Positions 52,280 through 60,556 of a DNA stretch of 64,000 nt are shown here, one piece after another. Each line of letters starts with the position of its first letter. Within the stretch, counting starts at the first letter, position 1. The DNA is from an uncultured Dehalococcoidia bacterium (GTDB lineage Bacteria > Chloroflexota > Dehalococcoidia > Lucifugimonadales > GCA-2712585): the NCBI GenBank assembly GCA_958295715.1, contig OY282371.1, positions 1,721,697 through 1,785,696 of the forward strand. The letters are read 5' to 3'. The notes beneath the pieces are model-generated. The model was given only the letters and a program-made list of their open reading frames with translations. It did not search any database and was not told the DNA's origin. Position numbers and translations under genes: made by a program.

Positions 52280-53980
52280 GTGACTACAATGACAGCCGGC
52301 CAAGCCGTCGTGCAAGCCCTCAGAGGCCAGGGCGTGGAGTACGTGTTCGGCGTGGTCGGCTCCGCCTTCCTAGAGATTATGGACGCCATGCACGGCCTCG
52401 ACGACATCCGGTTTGTGGGGACGCGCCACGAGCAGGGGGCCGGCTTCATGGCCCTGGGCTACGCCCACGCGACGGGCAGGCCCGGGGTATGCATGGTCAC
52501 CAACGGCCCCGGGGCCACCAACCTAGTCACCGGGGTGGCCGGCGCATACGTGACCCACGCCCCCATGGTGGCCATCATCGGCGGCATCTCCCAAGAACAC
52601 ACCTTCCGCGGCTCCTTTCAGGAGGTGGACCACGCCGGCGTCTTCCGGCCCGTGGCCAAGGAGTCGATCCTGGTTCCCAACGCGCGGCGCATCCCGGACC
52701 TGATGCTCCACGCCTTCCGCGTCGCCACCTCAGGAAAGATGGGGCCGGTGGTGATAGACATACCAAGAGACATCCAGAACGAGACGGCCATTGACGTAGA
52801 CCCGGCCCTGCTGAGCGGCCGCCGCGATCCCCAGGCCCTCCCCGGCGACCCGGCCCTGGTTCGCAAAGCGGCCATGCTCCTCAGAAACGCCCGGTTCCCC
52901 GTGGTCCTGGCCGGCGGCGGCGTGAAGTGGAGCAGGGCACACCGGGAGGTCTGCTCGCTGGCCGAGACCCTAGGCGCGCCCATCGTCACCTCCTACGGCA
53001 GGGTCGACTCAGTCCCCAACGACCATCCCATGTACGTGGGCGGCCTCGGCCGGGCCGGCGCCCCGGAGGCGGCTGAGGCCGCGCGGCAAGCCGACGTCCT
53101 TATCGCCATCGGCTCCCGCCTGTCCCACTTCACCACCTTCTACGACCACCGCTACGTGCCCAGCAACGCCCGCGTCATCCAGGTGGAGATAGACCCGTCG
53201 GAACTTGGCAGGAATCTGCCCGTTGAGGTGGGAATAGCCGGCGACGCCGGGGCGGTGACCGGGGCCATCCTCCAACAGATCCGGGAGTCCGGCCCGCCGG
53301 AGCCGCCCCAGACCCGCCTCAACGCCGTGGCCCTGCTGCGGAAGCGGCGGCGCGAACGGCTCGACGCCGAGGCCCCGGTTCCCGGAAAGCCCCTCAAGCC
53401 CCAGCAGGTGTACCACCAACTCCGCGGCGTCTACCCGCCGGAGGCCCTAACCGTCATAGAGGCCGGGGCCGCCTCGGGTTACGCCTACGACCGGCTGCCC
53501 TTCACCCAGCCCTACAGCCTCACCAGCCCCCTTGACCTGGGGTGCATCGGCATCAGCTACCCCATGGCCCTGGGCGTGAAGATGGCCTGCCCCGACAGGC
53601 CGGTGATAAGCATAAGCGGCGACGGCGGCTTCCTAATGAACGTTCAAGAGTTGGAAACCGCCGTCCGGTGGAAGATACCCGTGGTGGCCATAGTGATGAA
53701 CAACAACTCGTGGGCCTCGGAGAAGGCCTACCAGAAGTTTTTCTACGGAGAGCGGTACATGGAGGCCGACATCACCAACCCGCCCCTGGACAAGCTCATG
53801 GACCTGTTCGGCGGCAGGGGGTTCTACGTGGACGGCCCCGCCGACATCCCCGCCGCCTTGAAGGATGCCCTGGCCTCTGAAGGCCCCACCCTCATAGAGA
53901 TACCCGTTGACCCCCAGGAGCTGCCCTACCCGGCCCGGGCCGCCGACGTGCTGAAGGACAAGAAACCCACCCTGTGTTGA
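52280..53980 (+). CDS. Thiamine-diphosphate enzyme (acetolactate synthase/Xsc-like)
   Basis: A 566-residue enzyme of the acetohydroxyacid synthase superfamily. It has the N-terminal TPP pyrimidine domain (VFGVVGSAFLEIMDAM, RHEQGAGFMALGYAHATGRPGVCMVTNGPGATNLVT, with the catalytic Glu in HEQGAG) and a central domain (VLAGGGVKWSRAH). The C-terminal TPP domain contains GDGGFLMNVQELETAVRWKIPVVAIVMNNNSW, the GDG-x-NN motif. GSFQEVDHAGVFRPVAKES recalls sulfoacetaldehyde acetyltransferase and related lyases. The GTG at 52280 is nine bases after GGAGG and preferred to ATG 52289. Substrate not assigned; true acetolactate synthase is less likely without a regulatory subunit. Confidence 0.86.
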   Translation: MTTMTAGQAVVQALRGQGVEYVFGVVGSAFLEIMDAMHGLDDIRFVGTRHEQGAGFMALGYAHATGRPGVCMVTNGPGATNLVTGVAGAYVTHAPMVAIIGGISQEHTFRGSFQEVDHAGVFRPVAKESILVPNARRIPDLMLHAFRVATSGKMGPVVIDIPRDIQNETAIDVDPALLSGRRDPQALPGDPALVRKAAMLLRNARFPVVLAGGGVKWSRAHREVCSLAETLGAPIVTSYGRVDSVPNDHPMYVGGLGRAGAPEAAEAARQADVLIAIGSRLSHFTTFYDHRYVPSNARVIQVEIDPSELGRNLPVEVGIAGDAGAVTGAILQQIRESGPPEPPQTRLNAVALLRKRRRERLDAEAPVPGKPLKPQQVYHQLRGVYPPEALTVIEAGAASGYAYDRLPFTQPYSLTSPLDLGCIGISYPMALGVKMACPDRPVISISGDGGFLMNVQELETAVRWKIPVVAIVMNNNSWASEKAYQKFFYGERYMEADITNPPLDKLMDLFGGRGFYVDGPADIPAALKDALASEGPTLIEIPVDPQELPYPARAADVLKDKKPTLC

Positions 53981-53982
53981 CC

Positions 53983-54011
53983 TGTACACGCCCGCCGGTA
54001 TTTGCTATATT
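53983..54011 (+). promoter_or_regulatory. Extended -10 promoter of rpsU
   Basis: TGCTATATT (54003-54011) is an extended -10; TGTACA at 17 bases upstream is a partial -35. It lies 46 bases before the rpsU start. Confidence 0.6.
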
Positions 54012-54056
54012 AAAAGCACACTGGTTTCAGCGCGGCTGAGTTAGGAGAAGGGGCAT

Positions 54057-54245
54057 ATGACCTTTGTTTCCCTGAATGCGGGAGAATCGCCGGAGAACCT
54101 CATCAACCGGTTCCGCTCAGGAGTGCAACGCTCCGGCATCCTGCGAGAGATAAAGCGCCGCCGCTACTTCCGGTCCAAGAGCCAGAAGGCCCGGGAGGCC
54201 GCCCAGCGCGCGGCCCGCCGCGCCCGCCGCCGCCGCCGCTTCTAG
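54057..54245 (+). CDS. rpsU: Ribosomal protein S21
   Basis: A 62-residue basic small-subunit protein. GESPENLINRFRSGVQRSGILREIKRRRYF is the S21 core, and the Arg/Ala-rich tail (AARRARRRRRF) is the usual rRNA-contacting end. GGAGAAGGGG lies before the ATG. It is monocistronic with its own promoter. No dnaG or rpoD gene follows, unlike the proteobacterial order. Confidence 0.94.
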   Translation: MTFVSLNAGESPENLINRFRSGVQRSGILREIKRRRYFRSKSQKAREAAQRAARRARRRRRF

Positions 54246-54356
54246 CCCCCCGCCCGGCGCCGGTCGCCCCGCGCCCCAACCCCCCTCCACCGTCGTTTGC
54301 CGCCTGCTCCTCAGGCACTCCACAACCCCCTCGTCCGACATTGCCGACGCCTCTTT

Positions 54357-54395
54357 CCTACCCGTCATTCCTGCGCAGGCGGGAATCCAGGAAGG
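54357..54395. repeat. Single palindromic repeat I
   Basis: One copy of the window's palindrome (GTCATTCCTGCGCAGGCGGGAATCC, here split by a changed base) between rpsU and the lipoprotein gene. The rest of 54246-54469 shows no gene. Confidence 0.75.
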
Positions 54396-54469
54396 GGGAG
54401 GAATCCATCCACTACCCAACCCTTTATCTAACAAAAGCGGCATGGCTCCTGCCGTGATAAGATAAAGCC

Positions 54470-56311
54470 ATGACCGCTTCAGCGCCTCGCCTGCTTGCCG
54501 CCATCCTTATCCTGATGGCCGCCATCCTTCTAACGGCCTGCGCCGGCGCCCCGGCGCCCACAGCTGCTCCCGCCCCCACCGTCACCGCGACGCCCGCTCC
54601 CACGGCATCCCCTAGACCCACTCCAACTCCCACCGCAACACCCACACCTCGGCCTACTCCTACTCCTACTCCAACGCCTACGCCGCAACCAACCCCTACC
54701 GCAACACCCACACCCACGCCACGGCCTACGCCTACGCCGCGACCAACCCCCACCGCAACGCCCTCACCCACGCCACGGCCTACGCCTACGCCGCGACCAA
54801 CCCCCACCGCAACGCCCTCACCCCGGCCTACTCCAACCCCCACCCCCACTCCTACGCCCACGCCGCGACCAACCCCAACGCCCACGCCCGCCTCCTATCA
54901 AATTGAGATAACCGGCGTCGAATCCCTCGACGCCGTGGACGGCCTGATAGAGACGCGGGTCTCCGTCCTCGTCACCAACCTCGGCCAGTCGCCCGGCCCC
55001 GCGGCGCAGCCCGTTGAGGCCGAGGTGGACGGCTTCGACGCCGAGGTGGTCCACCTAGTCACGCCCCTTCCCGGCGGCGAGAACGTCTCCTTCAACTTCA
55101 CCCGCCGCCTCTCCCCCGGCGACCACACGCTGTCCCTCACCCTTGGCGACGCCGCCGACACGACCAAAATCACCGCAAGGGCCGTTGACCTGTCCCTGAT
55201 AGCCCTCGGCAGCCGCGTAACGGGCAACGGCTTCATCGCCATAGACGCGACAGTGACTAACCACGGGAACCTGGCCGCCGAATCCGTGGCCATCTCAGCC
55301 GAGTGGTCGCCCGACGCTGAGTCCGGCCCCGGCTCCTACGGCCGGTTGGAGCGCGCCGCGTCCATCCCACGACTTGACCCCGGAGAGAACGTGGAGATAT
55401 CCGTGCCCATCCAGGCCCCCGCAGGCTCCTACAAATTCACCCTTACCGCTCATACCGACACCACCCCCGCCTTCAAGACCCGCAACGCCGACGAGACCTC
55501 CGTTCAGATGGACTACGTGGATCTGGAGGTCGCTGTTGGCAAGGTGCGCCGACTGGGTTACCGCGCCGACGGTAGCCGCCTATTGGAGATACCCTTCACC
55601 GTGACGAACCGGGGCGTGGCCCCCTCCGGCCCCATCAACGCCGGCGTCCTCTGCCTGGCCGAGCCTCCGAACTACTGCTCCATCATCCAAACCCTAGACC
55701 CCATCCAACCGGGGGCCGCCGCCAATCTCCTCCTATCCTTGGCCCTTCCTCAAGGGGAGAGCACCCTTCGAATCTTCGCCGGCGGCCCAGAGGACAGGTT
55801 CCAATCAGATGACAAGAATGTTAGGGAAATCAACGTCCAGGTGGCGGAGCGTTCCCCACCCCAACTCTCCATCGAAGTCGACACCGAGGTAACCGGCTAC
55901 TGGTCCGACGGGATGGCCGGCGTGGAGGTCACCGCGTTTCTCAGCAACGACGGTCGACGCCCCTTTGAAGACCCCGTTCAGGTGAACGTCACCTGCCTTC
56001 GCGACGACCTACCCATTGACAACTGCGGCCACTCCTTCACCGCCTCCATGGACGACGGATTCGAGGCAGACGCCCAGACCTTCGACCTGCGTCTCCCCAT
56101 GGGCCGCGTCTCCCTGCGGTTCGACCTCTACACGGACTCCGCCGCCACCCATCCTCCGGGTCAACGTCCCGGAACGCATCCTGGGCGTCACAAGGGAGGT
56201 GTGGGACTGCTTCAGCGACAGACCCGGCTACCGGGTGATGCGATCCCCCGGCGACTACTACGGCGGATGCGCCTCCTGGGAATCGGAGACCATAGCCAAG
56301 TGGCCCCATGA
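54470..56311 (+). CDS. Surface lipoprotein, N-terminal part of a frameshifted gene
   Basis: Begins with a lipoprotein signal peptide, [12 protein letters not shown] (Cys near residue 24). A Thr/Pro-rich spacer of about 120 residues follows, then about 410 residues of beta-sandwich repeats of the CARDB type (patterns [12 protein letters not shown]...[30 protein letters not shown]...[46 protein letters not shown]). These carry proteins on cell surfaces. At ACCC (56147-56150) the sensible frame shifts by one base; the remaining codons to 56311 are read-through. The continuation is the next entry. One base too many, real or from sequencing, would explain it. Confidence 0.8.
   Translation: MTASAPRLLAAILILMAAILLTACAGAPAPTAAPAPTVTATPAPTASPRPTPTPTATPTPRPTPTPTPTPTPQPTPTATPTPTPRPTPTPRPTPTATPSPTPRPTPTPRPTPTATPSPRPTPTPTPTPTPTPRPTPTPTPASYQIEITGVESLDAVDGLIETRVSVLVTNLGQSPGPAAQPVEAEVDGFDAEVVHLVTPLPGGENVSFNFTRRLSPGDHTLSLTLGDAADTTKITARAVDLSLIALGSRVTGNGFIAIDATVTNHGNLAAESVAISAEWSPDAESGPGSYGRLERAASIPRLDPGENVEISVPIQAPAGSYKFTLTAHTDTTPAFKTRNADETSVQMDYVDLEVAVGKVRRLGYRADGSRLLEIPFTVTNRGVAPSGPINAGVLCLAEPPNYCSIIQTLDPIQPGAAANLLLSLALPQGESTLRIFAGGPEDRFQSDDKNVREINVQVAERSPPQLSIEVDTEVTGYWSDGMAGVEVTAFLSNDGRRPFEDPVQVNVTCLRDDLPIDNCGHSFTASMDDGFEADAQTFDLRLPMGRVSLRFDLYTDSAATHPPGQRPGTHPGRHKGGVGLLQRQTRLPGDAIPRRLLRRMRLLGIGDHSQVAP
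54570..54895 (+). repeat. Thr-Pro coding minisatellite
   Basis: Degenerate tandem repeats of 6 and 12 bases (ACNCCNACNCC) coding [10 protein letters not shown] wording, with a longer repeat of about 66 bases visible twice (near 54712-54775 and 54776-54835). Likely polymorphic in length. A reverse open frame across it is an artefact of composition. Confidence 0.85.
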
Positions 56312-57521
56312 TAGGCCCGTAAAGGTCTGGGCCACTGGGCATCGGGACTACGTCCGGATCCTGGAAGAGATCCTAAACGAATTCTCCCCCCTCCTGAACC
56401 TCACCTTCCAGCGCGTCGCCTCGGAGCGACACGCAGACCTAAAGGCCTATGTGGGGGTTCCCGTGGCCCACGCGGGGGACATAGGGTTTTCCGGTTTCTG
56501 CCAGGACCTCGCCGGCTGCGCCTCTGGGAGGGAGCGCAACGGCGTCTTGACGGAGGGCAGCATCGCCGTCTGGTTCAACGAGGACGCTTGGTGGACTGAC
56601 GTCGGACTGCTGGACACCCTTATTAAGCACATCATAATGCACGAACTCCTTCACGTCCTGCTCCCCATGAACCACCGGCTTCACCCTTCCAGTATTATGA
56701 ACTCCCAGAACGCCCCGCGTGTAGCGGTCCTTAGCGAGATGGACGAGGCCCTAATTCGCCTCTACTCCCATCCCCTGGTACGTCCCAACATGACCATGGG
56801 CCAAGTTAAATCCCTCATAGTCTTCAACGACGACCTCCTGGATGCAGAGCCATCCCCGCAGCCCGACGAATACCGGATAATCCAGCACGCCTTCGCCGCC
56901 CTCTGGGAAGCGGGTTCGGCCAGATTCAAGATGAGGGGCGGTTGGACCGGCTGGGGCTGCTATGAGTCTTTTGGAGGTTCCGATGATGGCGCCTACTACC
57001 ATGTCGCCGACTTTGGCACTTACTACCCCGGCCTGATTCAATTCCAGGATGGCGACCACCATTTCTACCTAATACAGCCCTTTGATGACGCGGGAACCTG
57101 GGAGTACTGGAGCCAAAGGGGTTCCGGGCAGTGGCAAAGGATCTCGGCCACCGCGTTCTACGAGACCACCGCCTGGGACAGCGAATTTTCCTCCCTCCAC
57201 ACCATGCTTGCCAGCATCCTCTTCTTCTCCAACGCCTCCGCCATTGACCTTTCAGTGAACTCGGACGGGACCCTGACCCTGGACGTGAGCCTGGACAGCG
57301 CCTTCATTCAGCAGATAACGTGGTCCAACGGAGAGACAATAGACGTGCGGCTGGTCCTCGACGCCGAGACTTATCATGTACGGGAGTACAGTATGGAATG
57401 GGACTTCGAGGTGCGCGGCGACTTCTGCTCCGGCTATGAGGTTGAGGCCTGGGACGGGGAGTACGGCGTGGAGTTGGAAGTCCCCGCCGCCATACGCCAA
57501 GAGTCGCAGAACCTCCCCTAG
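56016..57521 (+). CDS. Zinc metallopeptidase-like C-terminal part of the frameshifted lipoprotein
   Basis: The meaningful protein starts at about 56151 ([13 protein letters not shown]), continuing the CARDB lipoprotein; codons before that are the other frame. [17 protein letters not shown] contains HExxH with a third His six residues on, the form of a zinc metalloprotease active site, and IMNSQNAPR follows like a Met-turn. Upstream [13 protein letters not shown] and [28 protein letters not shown] form the N-terminal subdomain; about 240 residues of beta-rich sequence follow. Joined, the protein would be about 1016 residues, lipid-anchored outside the cell. The peptidase assignment rests on the motif alone. 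Confidence 0.7.
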   Translation: MTTAATPSPPPWTTDSRQTPRPSTCVSPWAASPCGSTSTRTPPPPILRVNVPERILGVTREVWDCFSDRPGYRVMRSPGDYYGGCASWESETIAKWPHDRPVKVWATGHRDYVRILEEILNEFSPLLNLTFQRVASERHADLKAYVGVPVAHAGDIGFSGFCQDLAGCASGRERNGVLTEGSIAVWFNEDAWWTDVGLLDTLIKHIIMHELLHVLLPMNHRLHPSSIMNSQNAPRVAVLSEMDEALIRLYSHPLVRPNMTMGQVKSLIVFNDDLLDAEPSPQPDEYRIIQHAFAALWEAGSARFKMRGGWTGWGCYESFGGSDDGAYYHVADFGTYYPGLIQFQDGDHHFYLIQPFDDAGTWEYWSQRGSGQWQRISATAFYETTAWDSEFSSLHTMLASILFFSNASAIDLSVNSDGTLTLDVSLDSAFIQQITWSNGETIDVRLVLDAETYHVREYSMEWDFEVRGDFCSGYEVEAWDGEYGVELEVPAAIRQESQNLP

Positions 57522-57609
57522 ACCCCGGCGGCTTTTTCCGCCCTTCCCGCGCGCCGCCACCACCACCATCATGCCACGGCCTCTTCTCAAGGCATCCCCG
57601 CCCTCTCCT

Positions 57610-57672
57610 TTCCGTCATTCCCGCGTAGGCGGGAAGGGCGCGTGCGCCCACTTTGTTTTAAAGAGCGTTGGC
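57610..57672. repeat. Repeat block J: palindrome plus companion hairpin
   Basis: A palindrome half (GTCATTCCCGCGTAGGCGGGAAG) runs into GGGCGCGTGCGCCC and CACTTTGTTTTAAAGAGCGTTGG, a complete companion unit. The rest of 57522-57799 shows no gene. Confidence 0.8.
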
Positions 57673-57799
57673 GGCTCCACGTCTGTGCTCCACAACCCCT
57701 TCTGACGCCATTTCCACCGTCCTCCCCCTTCCGCCGTAGCCGCCCCTTCTTTAGGGAAAGGGGAGAGCGCCACGCTCCCATCTTCCGGGCCGTCCGCAA

Positions 57800-57828
57800 T
57801 TGACATCGGCCCTCTCAGAGGCTACATT
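57800..57828 (+). promoter_or_regulatory. Possible gdhA promoter
   Basis: TTGACA, 17 bases, TACATT. If used, the gdhA leader would be about 270 nt. A second weak site (TTTACACTATTAAG near 58014) lies closer to the gene. The intervening 57840-58090 holds no recognised element. Confidence 0.45.
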
Positions 57829-58103
57829 TAATACATATGCTGACCCGCTCAGAACCGACCTCCCCTTGCGCGGTTGCCCGTCCCACTGCCACACGAGGCA
57901 AAGGCCCAGAACCAACGCTTAATCCCTACCAAGGGCCTTCCCACGGGCCTTCCCAAACCCCTATCTTTTGCCGTGATTGGCCCTTCGATACGGTGCGCCA
58001 AGCGGGTCAAGTCGTTTACACTATTAAGAGCGCGTTAGTCGCCACGGCGAAAACACGTTCACGGGTCACAAGAAAACAACATCCAATTTAATGGAGGGAA
58101 TCC

Positions 58104-59378
58104 ATGACTCAGCAGGCGAATAACGCCACACTGGAAAAGCCCAGCGTATTTGCCATGGCCAGCCAGCAGTTCAACTCCGCCGCCGACAGGCTGGGGCTGG
58201 ACGACGGCATCCGCGCGGTCCTCGGCAGCTGCAAGCGGGAGTTCACCGTTAACTTCCCGGTCAAGATGGACAGCGGCGCAACCCAGGTCTTCACCGGCCA
58301 CCGGGTGCAGCACAACGTCTTCCGCGGCCCCGCCAAGGGCGGCCTTCGCTACCACCCGGACGTCACCCTGGACGAGGTGAAGGCCCTCGCCATGTGGATG
58401 ACCTGGAAGTGCGCCATCACCAACATCCCCTACGGCGGCGGCAAGGGCGGCGTCACCTGCAACCCCAAGCTCATGTCTAGGGCGGAGTTGGAACGGCTCA
58501 CCAGGCGTTTCGCCACCGAGATATCGCCCCTCATTGGCACCGTCTCCGACATCCCCGCCCCCGACGTGAACACCGACGGCCAGATTATGGCCTGGATCAT
58601 GGACACCATCAGCATGCACTCCGGCTACACCCAGCACGGCATCGTAACCGGCAAGCCCATCAGCATCGGCGGGACCCTGGGCCGCACGGAGGCCACCGGC
58701 CGCGGCGTGATGCTCATGGCCCGAGAGGCCGCCAAGGAGCGCGGCCTTCCCCTGGAGGGCGCCCGGGTGGTGGTGCAGGGCTACGGCAACGTCGGATACT
58801 GGGGCGTCTATCTCCTAGAGCAGCTTGGATGCAAGATAATCGCCGCCAGCGACAGCAGAGGGGCCATCTACGTGGAGCAGGGACTGGAGCCTGAGAGCCT
58901 GCTATCCCATAAGACCGACAACGGCTCCGTGTTGGACTACCCCGGCTCCCAGACCATCACCGACGCCGAGCTTCTGGAAATGCCATGCGAAATCCTCATT
59001 CCCGCCGCCCTGGAGCAGCAGATAACCGAGGAGAACGCCCCCAGAATCGACACGCAGATTATCGTAGAGGGGGCCAACGGCCCCACGACCCCGGAGGCCG
59101 ACGATATCTTTCAGGACCGGGGCGTCATCGTGATACCCGACATCCTGGCCAACGCCGGCGGAGTGGTGGTCTCCTACTTTGAGTGGGTGCAGGATATCCA
59201 GCACCTGTTTTGGGACAAGAGCGACGTGGACAACCGACTTGAGTCCATAATCACCCGCAGCTTTGACGAGGTGTTGAGCACGGCCAAGGAGCACGACGTG
59301 AACCTGAGGACCGCCGCCCTTATGGTGGGGGTGGAGCGGGTGGCTAACGCCCTAAACATCCGAGGCGTTTACCCCTAA
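58104..59378 (+). CDS. gdhA: Glutamate dehydrogenase
   Basis: A 424-residue NAD(P)-dependent enzyme interconverting glutamate and 2-oxoglutarate plus ammonia. GPAKGGLRYHPDVTLDEVKALAMWMTWKCAI has the substrate-binding Lys residues, and PYGGGKGGVTCNP holds the active-site Lys. PAPDVNTDGQIMAWIMD has the catalytic Asp, and VVVQGYGNVGYWGVYLLEQLG is the Rossmann cofactor motif. Length and wording match the hexameric small class of thermophilic/Chloroflexi type. GGAGGG precedes the ATG. A strong terminator follows, so it is a single-gene unit linking nitrogen and carbon metabolism. Confidence 0.96.
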   Translation: MTQQANNATLEKPSVFAMASQQFNSAADRLGLDDGIRAVLGSCKREFTVNFPVKMDSGATQVFTGHRVQHNVFRGPAKGGLRYHPDVTLDEVKALAMWMTWKCAITNIPYGGGKGGVTCNPKLMSRAELERLTRRFATEISPLIGTVSDIPAPDVNTDGQIMAWIMDTISMHSGYTQHGIVTGKPISIGGTLGRTEATGRGVMLMAREAAKERGLPLEGARVVVQGYGNVGYWGVYLLEQLGCKIIAASDSRGAIYVEQGLEPESLLSHKTDNGSVLDYPGSQTITDAELLEMPCEILIPAALEQQITEENAPRIDTQIIVEGANGPTTPEADDIFQDRGVIVIPDILANAGGVVVSYFEWVQDIQHLFWDKSDVDNRLESIITRSFDEVLSTAKEHDVNLRTAALMVGVERVANALNIRGVYP

Positions 59379-59413
59379 AGAGCGCCAACCCAACGGGACG
59401 ACCGCAATCAAGA

Positions 59414-59448
59414 AGAGGCCCCGGAGAACTCCGGGGCCTCTCGCTTTT
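59414..59448 (+). terminator. Rho-independent terminator of gdhA
   Basis: AGAGGCCCCGG and CCGGGGCCTCT form an 11-pair stem with a 6-base loop, followed by CGCTTTT. It starts 35 bases after the gdhA stop. Confidence 0.85.
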
Positions 59449-59497
59449 CTGGCTTTAGTTTCAGGGCGCCTTTGCCCCTGCCCTACTGGTCGCCTTG

Positions 59498-60052
59498 CTA
59501 GTTAATCGTGTAGTCCACATTCACCGATAGGGCCTGAAGCAGGTACGGATTCTCGAAAACCAATTGGTATAGGCCGCTGAGCTCCGCCTGGAATTCAAGG
59601 GTGTTGGTCTGCATATTATCGACGACGATTATCTGCTCCTCAACGGGGTCGACAATGGTGAGCTTGACCTCCGCCGTCACCTTGCCCTCTCCGCTCAAGT
59701 TGCCGGGGCCGCCGGTGGTGGCGCCTACCGAGTCGTAGGTGACGCTGACGTTGTCGCCGGCCGTGAGGGTCAATTCAAGGGACTGAAATCTCCTCGAGAG
59801 GATGAATAAGTCTTCCGTTCCGGAGGTGGAACTCGGCTGGGCGGGTGGAGTGTCGTCGACGGTGGTTCCGGAGTCGGCGGGGGCCTGGGTTGCCGCCGGG
59901 GTGGCGGCAGTGTCCCCGCCGCCCCCGCAAGCGGCGAGGGCCACCATGGCGATTAGGGCCAAAGCCGCGAGGGCCAAGGATAGAACTCTCCTGGGGGATG
60001 TCTTACTTCTCTTTTCGTTGTCGCTGGACGGGGTTGGGGTTAAGGGCTGCAT
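59498..60052 (-). CDS. Small secreted lipoprotein with GOLD-like beta domain
   Basis: A 184-residue protein. A basic N-terminus, hydrophobic LALAALALIAMVALAAC and the lipobox Cys (near residue 42) give an anchored lipoprotein; a Thr/Pro/Ser linker follows. The C-terminal 110 residues are beta-rich: QSLELTLTAGDNVSVTYDSVGATTGG, then VDNMQTNTLEFQAELSGLYQLVFENPYLLQALSVNVDYTIN, a pattern like GOLD/emp24 domains. Function unknown. It has its own promoter and converges with gdhA. Confidence 0.72.
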   Translation of the reverse strand: MQPLTPTPSSDNEKRSKTSPRRVLSLALAALALIAMVALAACGGGGDTAATPAATQAPADSGTTVDDTPPAQPSSTSGTEDLFILSRRFQSLELTLTAGDNVSVTYDSVGATTGGPGNLSGEGKVTAEVKLTIVDPVEEQIIVVDNMQTNTLEFQAELSGLYQLVFENPYLLQALSVNVDYTIN

Positions 60053-60096
60053 CTGCTATCTAATCTCCTTGAGACAGGGATTGGAATTTCAAGCGA

Positions 60097-60125
60097 ATGT
60101 TACGAGTTTAGCCTTTTTCTGTCAA
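60097..60125 (-). promoter_or_regulatory. Promoter of the small lipoprotein gene
   Basis: TTGACA (60125-60120), 17 bases, TAACAT (60102-60097) on the minus strand, 44 bases before the ATG. Confidence 0.6.
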
Positions 60126-60282
60126 GAAGCCGTGGCCTGACATTGAGGCCTTCTAGTGGCGGGCGGGCGTAGGCCCCTCTCCACCGCCTACCGAATTCAT
60201 CACCAGTGAGACACCCGCCACCGCCGTCATTCTCCCTTGACTAGAAAGGCGGCCGCTTGCGCTGGGAGGGCGGGGACGCCAC

Positions 60283-60350
60283 TTTGTTTTAGGTACGTTG
60301 GCCTTGGGATGAAGGGTTCCTGGATTCCCGCCTGCGCGGGAATGACGGAA
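60283..60350. repeat. Repeat block K
   Basis: The companion CCACTTTGTTTTAGGTACGTTGG (without its GGGCGC hairpin) is followed by CTTGGGATGAAGGGTTCCTGG and one palindrome at about 60321-60349. The same order occurs in block E. The rest of 60126-60490 holds no gene. Confidence 0.8.
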
Positions 60351-60493
60351 AAGAGAAGGGGCGTCGGCCCCTCTCCACCTCCCTCGGAACGGCGCGGGGC
60401 GTGACGCCAACTGGATGAGAGCATCCGGCTGACTAAGCGTGGGATGTCCTCAGAACGGCGCGGGGCGCCGGGCGTGTAGCGGAGGGTAGTGGA

Positions 60494-60530
60494 AGGACGA
60501 GGCCCCCGAATTCGGGGGCCTCGTCCTTTT
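60494..60530. terminator. Palindromic terminator after the solute-binding protein gene
   Basis: A perfect 34-base palindrome, AGGACGAGGCCCCCGAA with its exact complement, followed by TTT on the plus side. It lies 30 bases beyond the stop of the minus-strand solute-binding protein gene; on that side the T-run is weak (CCTT). Confidence 0.75.
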
Positions 60531-60556
60531 AGCCTTTCTATGAAGTAGGCGCTGGC

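Noticed and set aside
54424-54885. A minus-strand [11 protein letters not shown]-repeat protein
   Set aside because: It is the reverse reading of the Thr-Pro minisatellite inside the lipoprotein gene.
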